Positions 1-7,327 of a stretch of 64,000 nt of DNA are shown piece after piece (within the stretch, counting starts at the first letter, position 1; each line of letters starts with the position of its first letter). The position numbers and the translations under genes were made by a program. Below the pieces are notes generated by a model, which made no database searches, had not been told where the DNA came from, and worked only from the letters and a program-made list of their open reading frames with translations. Source of the DNA: CAVSMC01 sp963798655 (GTDB lineage Bacteria; Pseudomonadota; Gammaproteobacteria; Burkholderiales; Casimicrobiaceae); assembly GCA_963798655.1 (NCBI GenBank), contig CAWCUH010000001.1, forward strand, positions 124,001 to 188,000, written 5' to 3'.

Positions 1-56
1 GCAGGCACCAGATGCATGCCGAGGAAGAGCGCGAGCCCCGCGACCAGCAGCGCCAT
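1..56 (-). CDS. NnrU family membrane protein, N-terminus only
   Basis: Partial gene entering from the left edge on the minus strand. The 18 visible residues are MALLVAGLALFLGMHLVP, a hydrophobic first helix that closely matches the start of NnrU-family membrane proteins, which begin with a similar LLILGLVLFLGxH pattern. The ATG at 56 is preceded by AAGGA at the right spacing. NnrU proteins are multi-pass inner-membrane proteins loosely linked to denitrification gene regions; their biochemical role is not settled. Only one helix is visible, so the call rests on that segment. Confidence 0.55.
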   Translation of the reverse strand, partial: MALLVAGLALFLGMHLVP

Positions 57-208
57 GTTCGATGTTCCTTGCGCTGAATCATGGCCAGCGCCCGGCGAGT
101 GTAGCTCCGATCTCCTTTGTGCGCCGGACCTCTTCTGTCGCCTCGCTCCCCCGGGTACAATCCTGCCGGCAACTGATTCAAACCGTTTCCACGCGGAGGC
201 GAACGCGG

Positions 209-1201
209 GTGTCCTGCAGTCGTTGCGATCATCATCGAAGCTCCGGTCACGCGTCGTGCTCGAACTGTGGCGCGCTGATCGCGGCGTCCGATCCGCCCGG
301 CGTTGCGCCGATCGACGCCGACACGATCACTGCCGTCGACAACGAGCGCGTTGTGCGGCCCGCACTCGCAGTGCTCTACCGACTCGCGGTTGGACCGGCG
401 GCTGACTACTACGCGCCGCGCTTCCTGCGCTACGAGGCCGCGGGCCACGGTCTTCCCGGCTGGCATTGGCCGGCCTTCCTGTTTCCGAGCTTCTGGGCGT
501 TCTATCGCAAGCTTTGGCTGCCGGGAGTCGCGTACGCGCTGCTGCCGCTCGCCGGCGCGTTCGCGTTCACACGCCTCGGGGCCGGCGTCGACGACTCGTC
601 CGCCGTCTGGTTCGCATCGGCCGTCGTTGCGATGTGGGTGCTGCCCGGCCTCATATCGGCGCTGTTCGCCAATTCGCTGCTGTATCGCCGCGTGCGCCGC
701 CAGGTCGGACGCGCCGAAGCCGCGGCCGGCAGCGTTCCGCGCGCTGCGCGAATGCTGACGACGCGCAAGCCCACGTCGATCGGCTCGGCGCTGCTGCTGG
801 GCGGCGGCGTGCTGCTGATCGCGCTGGGCGGCAGCTTCGACAAGCTGCGCGAGGCGTACGTCGATCATGCGGTGCGCACGACGGTCACGGAATCGCTCAC
901 CGCGGTTCGCTGGCTGCAGCAGGAAGTCGAGGAGCAGTGGTGGCGCTTCGGCGTTCCGTCGCGGCCTCCCGAAGCGGTGCGTCAGCTTGCGCGAGCGAGC
1001 GCACCGGACCTCGCCGACGTAAGCGTGAGCGAAACAAACGGACGCGTGCGCCTGGGGCTTGGCCGTTCGATCCCCGAGCTCGCCGGCAAGGCAATCCTGC
1101 TCGCGCCATCGGTCGACGCGTGGCAGCGCGTGCATTGGCTTTGCATTCCGATCGACATCCCGCAGAAATACCTGCCCAAGGAATGCCGGCCGCGCAGCTA
1201 G
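209..1201 (+). CDS. Zinc-ribbon / DUF2628-like membrane protein with pilin-like C-terminus
   Basis: 330 residues from a GTG at 209. This start is chosen because GGAGG lies 9 bases upstream, whereas the ATG at 62 would add about 50 Arg-rich residues that look non-coding. Residues 3-20 hold two CxxC pairs (C3/C6 and C17/C20) that form a small zinc ribbon. A DUF2628-like segment follows, with aromatic residues and two or three membrane helices (about residues 90-170). A third helix near 195-210 leads into a region resembling the globular end of type IV pilins: AYVDHAVRTTVTESLTA corresponds to the pilin AYxDYxxRxxVxEgL signature. The protein ends with two cysteines around an IPxKYLPxECR tail, as in pilin disulfide loops. 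No pilus genes are nearby. The function is unknown; I infer a membrane-anchored periplasmic domain of pilin fold. Confidence 0.7.
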   Translation: MSCSRCDHHRSSGHASCSNCGALIAASDPPGVAPIDADTITAVDNERVVRPALAVLYRLAVGPAADYYAPRFLRYEAAGHGLPGWHWPAFLFPSFWAFYRKLWLPGVAYALLPLAGAFAFTRLGAGVDDSSAVWFASAVVAMWVLPGLISALFANSLLYRRVRRQVGRAEAAAGSVPRAARMLTTRKPTSIGSALLLGGGVLLIALGGSFDKLREAYVDHAVRTTVTESLTAVRWLQQEVEEQWWRFGVPSRPPEAVRQLARASAPDLADVSVSETNGRVRLGLGRSIPELAGKAILLAPSVDAWQRVHWLCIPIDIPQKYLPKECRPRS

Positions 1202-1328
1202 CCGCCGCGCCGTAGTCCCCGTCCTACGCGCCGACGCGACGGCGCCCGCTGCACCGCGCGCTTCGCCCTGCAAACACTGAGGGTGAGCCGTGCGATCCGC
1301 ACGGCATGTCACGGCCGCGGAGGACATC

Positions 1329-1751
1329 ATGCCCCGGATCACCGCGAGCGCACTGCGCGCGACGTTGCTAGTGCTCGCCGCGGCAGCTTCGTCGATGGCT
1401 GCCGCGAAGAACGTCGTCGTTCATTTGACCGGCAAGAACGAAGTGCCGCCGGTCGCGAGCAGCGCGAGCGGCCAGGGGACGATAACGATCAATGACGACA
1501 AGACGATCACCGGGAGCATCACGACGACTGACGTCGCCGGCATCGCCGCGCACATCCACATCGGTGCACCCGGCAAGAACGGCCCGGTCGCGGTGCCGCT
1601 AGCGAAGAGCGGCGACGCCGGGTGGAGCGTGCCGAAGGACGCGAAGCTCAATGACGATCAATATCGCGCGTACCAGGCGGGGGAGCTGTACGTCAATGTT
1701 CACAGCGCTGCGCATCCCGATGGCGAGATCCGCGGGCAGCTGACGCCGTAG
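1329..1751 (+). CDS. Secreted CHRD-domain protein
   Basis: 140 residues from the ATG at 1329, which has GGAGGAC just upstream; an in-frame start further upstream lacks a binding site. Residues 1-27 form a signal peptide (basic start, Leu/Ala-rich core, SMAAA cleavage region). The mature part is a CHRD (chordin-type) domain with its hallmark motifs: an LTGKNEVPPV opening, AHIHIGAPGKNGPV in the middle and YVNVHSAAHPDGEIRGQL at the end. The single-domain length is typical for bacterial CHRD proteins, which are exported beta-rich proteins of unknown biochemical function. It stands alone, with no obvious operon partner. Confidence 0.88.
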   Translation: MPRITASALRATLLVLAAAASSMAAAKNVVVHLTGKNEVPPVASSASGQGTITINDDKTITGSITTTDVAGIAAHIHIGAPGKNGPVAVPLAKSGDAGWSVPKDAKLNDDQYRAYQAGELYVNVHSAAHPDGEIRGQLTP

Positions 1752-1899
1752 CGGTGAGAGGTCGGTGGAGTCTGCCGCTCGTCGGCGCACCGGCGCGCGT
1801 CGAGCGCTGGCAGAGATCTTGCAATCCGAAACCAACCGCCGGCCATCGACATCACAGGTTGTCGTCGCCGTCGACCCGAGAGTAGCGCACGGAGGCCGA

Positions 1900-2091
1900 A
1901 TGAAGTCCATTCTCGATCCCACGTTCCACTACACGTCGAGCGCAAACACCGACCTGCGCAAGACGTTCGCCCGGGTTCGGCGCCAGCTTCGCAAACAGCA
2001 GCAGACGACGAGCGAACCCGATGCGGCGACGAATGTTTCTCCGATGTTTCAACGCTCCGCACGCAGTCCGCGCACCGTCGTCGCCCGCTGA
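1900..2091 (+). CDS. Small conserved basic protein (63 aa)
   Basis: 63 residues from the ATG at 1900 with GGAGG 6 bases upstream. The start MKSILDPTFHYTSSANTDLRK followed by TFARVRRQ resembles a family of short basic proteins that I know from Burkholderiales genomes as conserved hypotheticals. The first 15 residues are uncharged; the rest is Arg/Lys/Gln-rich and probably helical. There is no signal peptide or membrane segment. No function is known. The good ribosome binding site and the recognisable N-terminus argue that it is real despite its length. Confidence 0.65.
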   Translation: MKSILDPTFHYTSSANTDLRKTFARVRRQLRKQQQTTSEPDAATNVSPMFQRSARSPRTVVAR

Positions 2092-2575
2092 TCGACACCG
2101 TACTTGCCACCGCCAGCCCGCCGAGCGCGCTCGACGCGGGGCCGCGCGCACATTTCGGCTCGTATTCGACGGCGCCCGATCGCAATGCGCGCTCGCACAA
2201 GGCTTGCGATGGCGGCGGCTCGCGAGATGCAGCGCGCTCGCGCAACGCCCGCGGCGATCGCGGTTCGCGCGATGCAGGGCGCCCGCGGCAAAGACCGCAA
2301 TCGCAGAAAAAAATTCGTGTAGACGGAGTGTTTTACACGTACTGCACGCAGCTGAGGCGCCGTTCGTCGGTCGATCCCGCCGGCCGAAGCTTCTATCGGC
2401 GCGTCCGCACCGGCCCTGCGGCAAGCACGTCGTATCGGCACCGTCGAATGCGCGGCGGCGAAGCCGCCGTCCCGCGCTCCTTTACACCGGAGCGCGGGGC
2501 TCATAGGATTACATGCAGGTGCATTGATCGGCGGTCGATTGGCGGCCGCGCGCTTTCAACGACAGGAGAATCTCG
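2092..2575. other. 484-bp intergenic region, no convincing gene
   Basis: Open frames on both strands here are Arg/Ala-rich and show no family resemblance or ribosome binding sites. The region contains a short AT-richer patch (about 2300-2340) and a perfect 10-bp hairpin near its right end, listed separately. It may carry the promoter of the downstream VOC gene. I see no RNA gene. Confidence 0.5.
2471..2498. repeat. Perfect 10-bp inverted repeat (hairpin)
   Basis: CCCGCGCTCC at 2471-2480 pairs exactly with GGAGCGCGGG at 2489-2498 around an 8-base loop. No T-run follows on either side, so it is not a canonical intrinsic terminator. It lies 78 bases before the start of the VOC-family gene and could be a leader hairpin or an operator. 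Confidence 0.5.
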
Positions 2576-2944
2576 ATGGCCAACCCGTTCGTGCACGTGG
2601 AACTGCAGACGAAGAATCTCGCCAAGGCGAAGGCTTTCTACTCGAGCCTTTTTGGCTGGAAGCTCGAGGACATGCCGATGCCGGGTGGCGCGGGCACGTA
2701 TACGATGATCAACGTCGGCGAAGGAACGGGCGGCGGCATGTTCGAGAATCCGGAGCCGAACGTGCCGGCGTTCTGGCTCGCCTACGTCGGCGTCGACGAC
2801 ATCGATGCGTCGACGAAGCGCGCGAAGGAGCTCGGTGCGACCGTCATGCGCGACGTGATGCCGGTGGGCGACTTCGGCAAGATGAGCGTGATCGTCGACC
2901 CGACCGGCGCGCACATCGCGCTATGGCAGGCGCTGCGCAAGTAG
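2576..2944 (+). CDS. VOC (glyoxalase/bleomycin-resistance superfamily) protein
   Basis: 122 residues with AGGAGA 7 bases before the ATG. The two beta-alpha-beta-beta-beta halves of a vicinal-oxygen-chelate fold are visible: FVHVELQTKNLAKAKAFYSS followed by LFGWKLE opens the first half, and WLAYVGVDDIDASTKRAKEL with VIVDPTGAHIALWQ forms the second. This subfamily (no fixed substrate, often annotated glyoxalase-like) is common in soil and water bacteria. Metal ligands would be His7 and the late Glu/His positions, but the last is not conserved clearly, so catalytic activity is uncertain. It is a single gene without partners. Confidence 0.88.
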   Translation: MANPFVHVELQTKNLAKAKAFYSSLFGWKLEDMPMPGGAGTYTMINVGEGTGGGMFENPEPNVPAFWLAYVGVDDIDASTKRAKELGATVMRDVMPVGDFGKMSVIVDPTGAHIALWQALRK

Positions 2945-2994
2945 TCGAGCGCGAGCCGGCGCCGGTTGACGGGCACCGCCGGATGCGTTCGTAG

Positions 2995-3117
2995 GACGAG
3001 CGCTCGATCGTACGTCAACCGCTAGCGCAATCGACGCCCGCCGCCAAACCGCGCTGGCACCACGAAGGCAGTCGCTGGCGCTACGAGGAAGGCCGCTGGG
3101 AACGGCATCACGGCTAG
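2995..3117 (+). pseudogene. Remnant of a small WxxGxW-repeat protein
   Basis: An open frame ends with RWHHEGSRWRYEEGRWERHHG and a TAG at 3115-3117. The spaced W..EG.RW pattern is that of small periplasmic YxWxxGxW-repeat proteins. The frame upstream has a TAG at 2992-2994 and no ATG, GTG or TTG start, so only the C-terminal tail survives. A strong hairpin follows 29 bases later, consistent with the original gene's terminator. Confidence 0.45.
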
Positions 3118-3145
3118 AGGCCGGCGATGTTCATGCGAGCGAACC

Positions 3146-3167
3146 AAGGGCGGCGCGAGCCGCCCTT
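3146..3167 (+). terminator. Terminator-like hairpin after the WxxGxW remnant
   Basis: AAGGGCGGC (3146-3154), loop GCGA, GCCGCCCTT (3159-3167): a perfect 9-bp GC-rich stem with a tetraloop, followed by CGTTCGT. The A-start/T-end of the stem and the following T residues fit an intrinsic terminator in either direction. It lies 115 bp upstream of the glycosyltransferase gene. Confidence 0.6.
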
Positions 3168-3282
3168 CGTTCGTCCCTCAGCGCCGGCGGCCGGGGAACG
3201 CGTCTGTGGCGAGCAAGTCGAAATGACGGGTGGTCCGGTCGGCGCGTCGGCGTCGCTTTGATGGTGTATCGCCAGAAGTCCG

Positions 3283-4347
3283 ATGAAGATCGCTCAGATA
3301 GCGCCGCTCGTCGAATCGATACCGCCGCGCGGCTACGGCGGCACCGAGCGCGTCGTCGGGTATCTCGCCGATGCGCTCGTCGAGCGGGGCCACGACGTTA
3401 CGCTGTTCACGAGCGCGGACGCCCGCAGCCGAGCGGAAATCGTCGCCGTGCGCGACCAGGCGATACGGCTCGACCCGGCGCCTTTCAAGTCCGAGGTCGC
3501 CGCACATCTGGTGATGCTCGACGAAGTGCGGGCGCGTGCGCGCGACTTCGACGTGCTGCACTTCCACATCGACCTGCTGCATTTCCCTTTTTTCGATGCA
3601 ATGGCGCACAAGACGCTCACAACGTTGCACGGACGCCTCGACGTGAACGACTTGCCGGCCGTTTATCGCCGCTGGCCGCAGTTCCCGCTGGTGTCGATTT
3701 CCGATTCGCAGCGGCGCCCCCTCGCGTTCGCGAACTGGATCGCCACGGTTCCCCACGGCGTGCCGCCCGAGGTCTTCCGCTACACGCCGTCCGCTGAAGA
3801 CTATGTCGCGTTCGTCGGCCGCATTTCACCCGAGAAGCGACCGGATCGCGCGATCCGGATCGCGCGTCGCGCCGGCGTGCTGCTCAGGATGGCAGCCAAG
3901 GTCGATCCCGCCGATGCGGCGTATTTCGAGGAAACGATTGCTCCGATGCTCGATGGCGGCGGTGTCGACTTCATCGGCGAGCTCGACGAGACGCACAGGA
4001 ACGATCTCGTTGCCGGCGCACGCGCACTGCTGTTCCCGATCGACTGGCCCGAGCCGTTCGGCCTCGTCATGATCGAGGCGATGGCGTGCGGCACGCCGGT
4101 GCTCGCATGGCACTGCGGATCGGTGCCGGAGGTCATCGACGAGGGCGTGACCGGGTTCGTCGTGCGCTCCGAGGAGGAGGCGGTCTCGGCGCTCGAGCGG
4201 ATCGGGTCGCTCGATCGCATGGAGGTACGCGCGACGTTCGAGCGCCGCTTTTCCACGCGGCGCATGGCGGACGACTATCTGGACGTGTACGAGACGCTCT
4301 GCGGCGCCGGCGCCTGCACCGAGCAGCTGAGCGCGTCGGCACGCTAG
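3283..4347 (+). CDS. Glycosyltransferase family 4 (GT-B fold)
   Basis: 354 residues. The N-terminal Rossmann domain begins MKIAQIAPLVESIPPRGYGG followed by TER (residues 1-23), the acceptor-side start typical of GT4 enzymes that transfer a sugar from a nucleotide donor. The C-terminal donor domain contains FVGRISPEKRPD and the retaining-GT motif E257-x7-E265 within PEPFGLVMIEAMACGTPVLA. The length is normal for the family. There is no signal peptide or membrane helix, so it is cytoplasmic. The next gene, 12 bases downstream, encodes a glycogen-debranching-type enzyme, so the pair probably forms an operon concerned with an alpha-glucan or a glucosylated product. The exact donor and acceptor cannot be read from the sequence. 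Confidence 0.9.
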   Translation: MKIAQIAPLVESIPPRGYGGTERVVGYLADALVERGHDVTLFTSADARSRAEIVAVRDQAIRLDPAPFKSEVAAHLVMLDEVRARARDFDVLHFHIDLLHFPFFDAMAHKTLTTLHGRLDVNDLPAVYRRWPQFPLVSISDSQRRPLAFANWIATVPHGVPPEVFRYTPSAEDYVAFVGRISPEKRPDRAIRIARRAGVLLRMAAKVDPADAAYFEETIAPMLDGGGVDFIGELDETHRNDLVAGARALLFPIDWPEPFGLVMIEAMACGTPVLAWHCGSVPEVIDEGVTGFVVRSEEEAVSALERIGSLDRMEVRATFERRFSTRRMADDYLDVYETLCGAGACTEQLSASAR

Positions 4348-4359
4348 GCGAGGCACGCG

Positions 4360-6516
4360 ATGCCCCTCGAGCACGCGCACCAAGCCGCCACCGAGCGTGC
4401 CGAGACGAGCGAGGCGCGCGGCCCGATCGGCTACTTCGCGCTGAAGCATCGCGACACGTTCCTCGTCGCCGATTCGATCGGCGACGTCTGGGGCGGCGGC
4501 GACGGGCTGTTCCGCGACGACACCCGCGTGCTGTCGCGCTGGAGGGTCACGATCGGCGGCGCTCCGCCGTCGCTGCTGGGCGCGTCGGTGAGTCGCGACA
4601 ACGTGTTCTTCCGCGCGAACCTCACCAACCGGCCGTTGCCACAGCTCGGCGACCACAGCGCACCGGAAGGCGTGATTCACGTCGAGCGCGCGCGCTTCCT
4701 CTGGGACGAGCGGCTCTACGAGCGGCTGACGCTCACGAACTACGGCGAGCGCGAGGTGCCGGCGGCGCTCACGATCGAATTCGCGGCCGACTTCCGGGAT
4801 ATATTCGAAGTGCGCGGCTACACGCGTGCCGCACGCGGCCGGCTGTTGCCGCCGCACGTGCACGCCGATCGCGTCGTGCTCGCTTACGAAGGCCTCGACG
4901 GCGTCGTCCGGGTATCGCGCGTCGTGTTCTCCCATACGCCGCACCGGCTGAGCGCTTCGCGCGCCGAATTCAATCCGGTGCTGAAGCGCCACACGCAAAT
5001 CGCGCTTCACGTCGAGGTCGGCGCGAGCGACAGCGGTCCCACGACTGCCGCATGCTTTCGGGAGGCGGCGGCGCGCGCGCGCGTTGCGATGCGCCGACGC
5101 CGCCGGCGTGGCGCGGCGCTGCATACCCCTGCGCGCGCGTTCAAAGTCTGGCTCGACAAGTCGCGCGCCGACATAGCGCTGCTCACGACCGACTTGCCGA
5201 CCGGACCTTACCCGTACGCCGGCATCCCGTGGTTCTCGACGACGTTCGGTCGCGACGCGATCGTCACGGCGCTGCAGATGCTGTGGGTCGATCCGTCGCT
5301 CGCGCGCGGCGTGCTCGCCTTTCTCGCCGACACGCAGGCGCGCGAGTGGAACGCGTTCGCCGATGCGGCCCCCGGCAAGATCATGCACGAGGCGCGCAAG
5401 GGCGAGGTCACGGCGCGCAACGAGTTGCCGTTCCGTCGCTACTACGGCGGCGTCGACACGACCCCGCTGTTCGTGATGCTCGCGGGCGCGTACGCGGAGC
5501 GTACCGCCGATCTGCAGTTCGTCGACCGGTTATGGCCAACGCTCATCGCTGCGATGGAATGGATCGAGGGTGCCGGCGATTCGAACGGCGACGGCTTCGT
5601 CGACTATGCGCGCGGCGAGGACACGGGCCTCGCGAACCAGGGATGGAAGGACAGCGTCGACTCGGTATTTCACGCGGACGGACGCATGCCGCGTGGACCC
5701 ATCGCGCTGGTCGAGGTGCAGGGCTACGTCTACGCGGCACGGCGGGCGATGGCGACGCTCGCGATGGCGCGCGGCGAGCGCGCGCGCGCGGAGCGCTGGC
5801 GCTCGCGCGCCGATGCGTTGCGCGCCGCCGTCGAAGCGCGTTTCTGGATGCCCAAGGAGAAGTTCTACGCGATCGCGATCGACGGTGACGGCGAGCCGTG
5901 CCGCGTGCGCACGTCGAACGCCGGCCAGCTGCTCTACAGCGGACTGCCGTCGCCGTCTCGCGCCGCGCACGTCACGCGCCAGCTTCTGCAGGCGGGATTC
6001 GACACCGGCTGGGGCGTTCGCACGCTCGCTTCGGGGCAGGCACGCTTCAATCCGATGTCCTACCACGACGGCTCGGTATGGCCGCATGACACCGGAATCT
6101 GCGCCGCCGGCATGGCGCGCTACGGCGATCGTGGAGGCATCTCGCATTTGCTGCAGCAGCTGTTCGACGCCGCGACGACCTTCGGCATGCGACTGCCCGA
6201 GCTCTTCTGCGGATTTCACCGTGCGTCCGGCGAGCCGCCGGTCGGCTATCCGGTGGCATGCCTGCCCCAGGCATGGTCGTCGGGCGCGCCGTTCATGATG
6301 CTGCAGGCATGTCTCGGGGTTCGCATCGATGCGTGGCGACGCACGGTCGAGATCGACCGGCCGGAGCTTCCCCGCGAGCTTCATCAATTGCGCGTGAGCG
6401 GTCTCGCAATCGGTGACGAGCGCCTCGACCTCGTCTTTCAGCGCATCGGGAGTCGGACGGCCGTGTCGCCGTCGGGCCCGGTGCCCGATTCCGTGCGGAT
6501 TGTCGTGCGCGTCTAG
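4360..6516 (+). CDS. Amylo-alpha-1,6-glucosidase / glycogen debranching-type enzyme
   Basis: 718 residues. Residues about 25-230 match the GDE_N_bis domain (FALKHRDTFLVADSIGDVWG and the FRDDTRVLSRW motif). The rest is an (alpha/alpha)6 barrel of the GH63/GH133-like clan with PWFSTTFGRDA near residue 290-299, an NxDGFVDYARG segment and an NQGWKDSVDS segment that would hold catalytic acids. Enzymes of this build hydrolyse alpha-1,6 branch points or act on glucosyl-glycerate or trehalose-related glucosides. It follows the GT4 gene with a 12-base gap, so the two are probably co-transcribed. No signal peptide is seen; the enzyme is probably cytoplasmic. It ends 4 bases before the stop of the convergent GST gene. 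Confidence 0.88.
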   Translation: MPLEHAHQAATERAETSEARGPIGYFALKHRDTFLVADSIGDVWGGGDGLFRDDTRVLSRWRVTIGGAPPSLLGASVSRDNVFFRANLTNRPLPQLGDHSAPEGVIHVERARFLWDERLYERLTLTNYGEREVPAALTIEFAADFRDIFEVRGYTRAARGRLLPPHVHADRVVLAYEGLDGVVRVSRVVFSHTPHRLSASRAEFNPVLKRHTQIALHVEVGASDSGPTTAACFREAAARARVAMRRRRRRGAALHTPARAFKVWLDKSRADIALLTTDLPTGPYPYAGIPWFSTTFGRDAIVTALQMLWVDPSLARGVLAFLADTQAREWNAFADAAPGKIMHEARKGEVTARNELPFRRYYGGVDTTPLFVMLAGAYAERTADLQFVDRLWPTLIAAMEWIEGAGDSNGDGFVDYARGEDTGLANQGWKDSVDSVFHADGRMPRGPIALVEVQGYVYAARRAMATLAMARGERARAERWRSRADALRAAVEARFWMPKEKFYAIAIDGDGEPCRVRTSNAGQLLYSGLPSPSRAAHVTRQLLQAGFDTGWGVRTLASGQARFNPMSYHDGSVWPHDTGICAAGMARYGDRGGISHLLQQLFDAATTFGMRLPELFCGFHRASGEPPVGYPVACLPQAWSSGAPFMMLQACLGVRIDAWRRTVEIDRPELPRELHQLRVSGLAIGDERLDLVFQRIGSRTAVSPSGPVPDSVRIVVRV

Positions 6517-6520
6517 CGTC

Positions 6521-7237
6521 CTAGCGATCGAGCTCGCGATAGTGGCGAAAGATTCCCTGCTCGTTGAACGGTATGCGTCGCGGCGACGCAATGTACGCGG
6601 CGATGCGCGGCCGCTTTGCAACGCGCTCGTGCAGCGCGACGACGTAGGGCAGCTTGCGCTCGAGCTTCGCCATGGCGTTCGGAAAGGCGTAGCGCAAGCC
6701 GGCGACGACCTGGAACAGCGATAGATCGGCGTACGACACGCGCGCACCGACGAGGAATGCCGGCCCCCGCGGATTCGCGGCGAGCACGCGCTCGAGATAG
6801 CCGAGGTATTTCGGCAGACGATGCGCGATCAGGTCGCCGGCGCGCTTTTTCGCTTCACCGCGCTGCTGCTCGTAATAGAGGCTCGACGCGATCGGATGAT
6901 GCGCGTCGTGCACCTCGGCGACGACGTCGGCGATCGTCAGCTGAAGCTGGTGCGTCCACAGCCGCGCGGCGTCGGTCTTCGGCGCGAGCGCATGGCGCTC
7001 GCCGATGAACAGCAGGATGTTTGCCGTCTGCGCGATGCACAGCGCGCCGGCGCGCAGGAAAGGTGGCGCGAACGGCGGCATCATCGACGTGCGCTCGTCG
7101 AGCAGCGCGATCATGCGGGCTTCGCCGTCCGGTTCGCGCGCGACGTCCACGTACGGCGCGGCCGCTTCCTCGAGCGCGAGGCGGACGAACTCGCCGCGTC
7201 CCTGGATGTGCGGCCAATAGTAGAGCTCGTAGCGCAT
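6521..7237 (-). CDS. Glutathione S-transferase family protein
   Basis: 238 residues; the ATG at 7237 is preceded by GGAGG. The N-terminal thioredoxin-like domain starts YELYYWPHIQGRGEFVRLAL, the glutathione-binding half with the characteristic aromatic/Arg region. A helical C-terminal domain follows, with ARVSYADLSLFQVVAGLRY (the N-capping box region with the buried Asp). The length is slightly above the common 200-220. It would be a cytosolic enzyme conjugating or isomerising electrophiles with glutathione; the substrate is unknown. It is divergently transcribed from the EAL-domain gene, and the two share a compact promoter region with matching inverted repeats. Confidence 0.9.
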   Translation of the reverse strand: MRYELYYWPHIQGRGEFVRLALEEAAAPYVDVAREPDGEARMIALLDERTSMMPPFAPPFLRAGALCIAQTANILLFIGERHALAPKTDAARLWTHQLQLTIADVVAEVHDAHHPIASSLYYEQQRGEAKKRAGDLIAHRLPKYLGYLERVLAANPRGPAFLVGARVSYADLSLFQVVAGLRYAFPNAMAKLERKLPYVVALHERVAKRPRIAAYIASPRRIPFNEQGIFRHYRELDR

Positions 7238-7257
7238 CGCCCGTCCTCCGGCTTGCC

Positions 7258-7287
7258 AGTATAGAGTCCGACCCTATACTCGTCGGA
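7258..7287. promoter_or_regulatory. Divergent promoter with two interleaved inverted repeats
   Basis: AGTATAG (7258-7264) and CTATACT (7274-7280) form a 7-bp inverted repeat. Each arm contains a TATACT -10 hexamer, one reading toward the GST gene and one toward the EAL gene. A second repeat, TCCGAC (7267-7272) with GTCGGA (7282-7287), is interleaved with it at the same 9-base spacing. The arrangement suggests face-to-face promoters covered by a dimeric regulator. Confidence 0.5.
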
Positions 7288-7327
7288 TAAGACGAATCCC
7301 GCGAAAGACCCTTCGACAGGCATCCCG

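Noticed and set aside
2471..2498. Hairpin considered as a tRNA-like or riboswitch element
   Set aside because: Single simple stem with no conserved tRNA arms or known riboswitch features.
4086..5888. Long open frame of 600 codons within the debranching-type enzyme gene, same strand, other frame
   Set aside because: Arg/Ala-rich with no family similarity; a by-product of high GC content. The frame at 4360-6516 has clear enzyme motifs.
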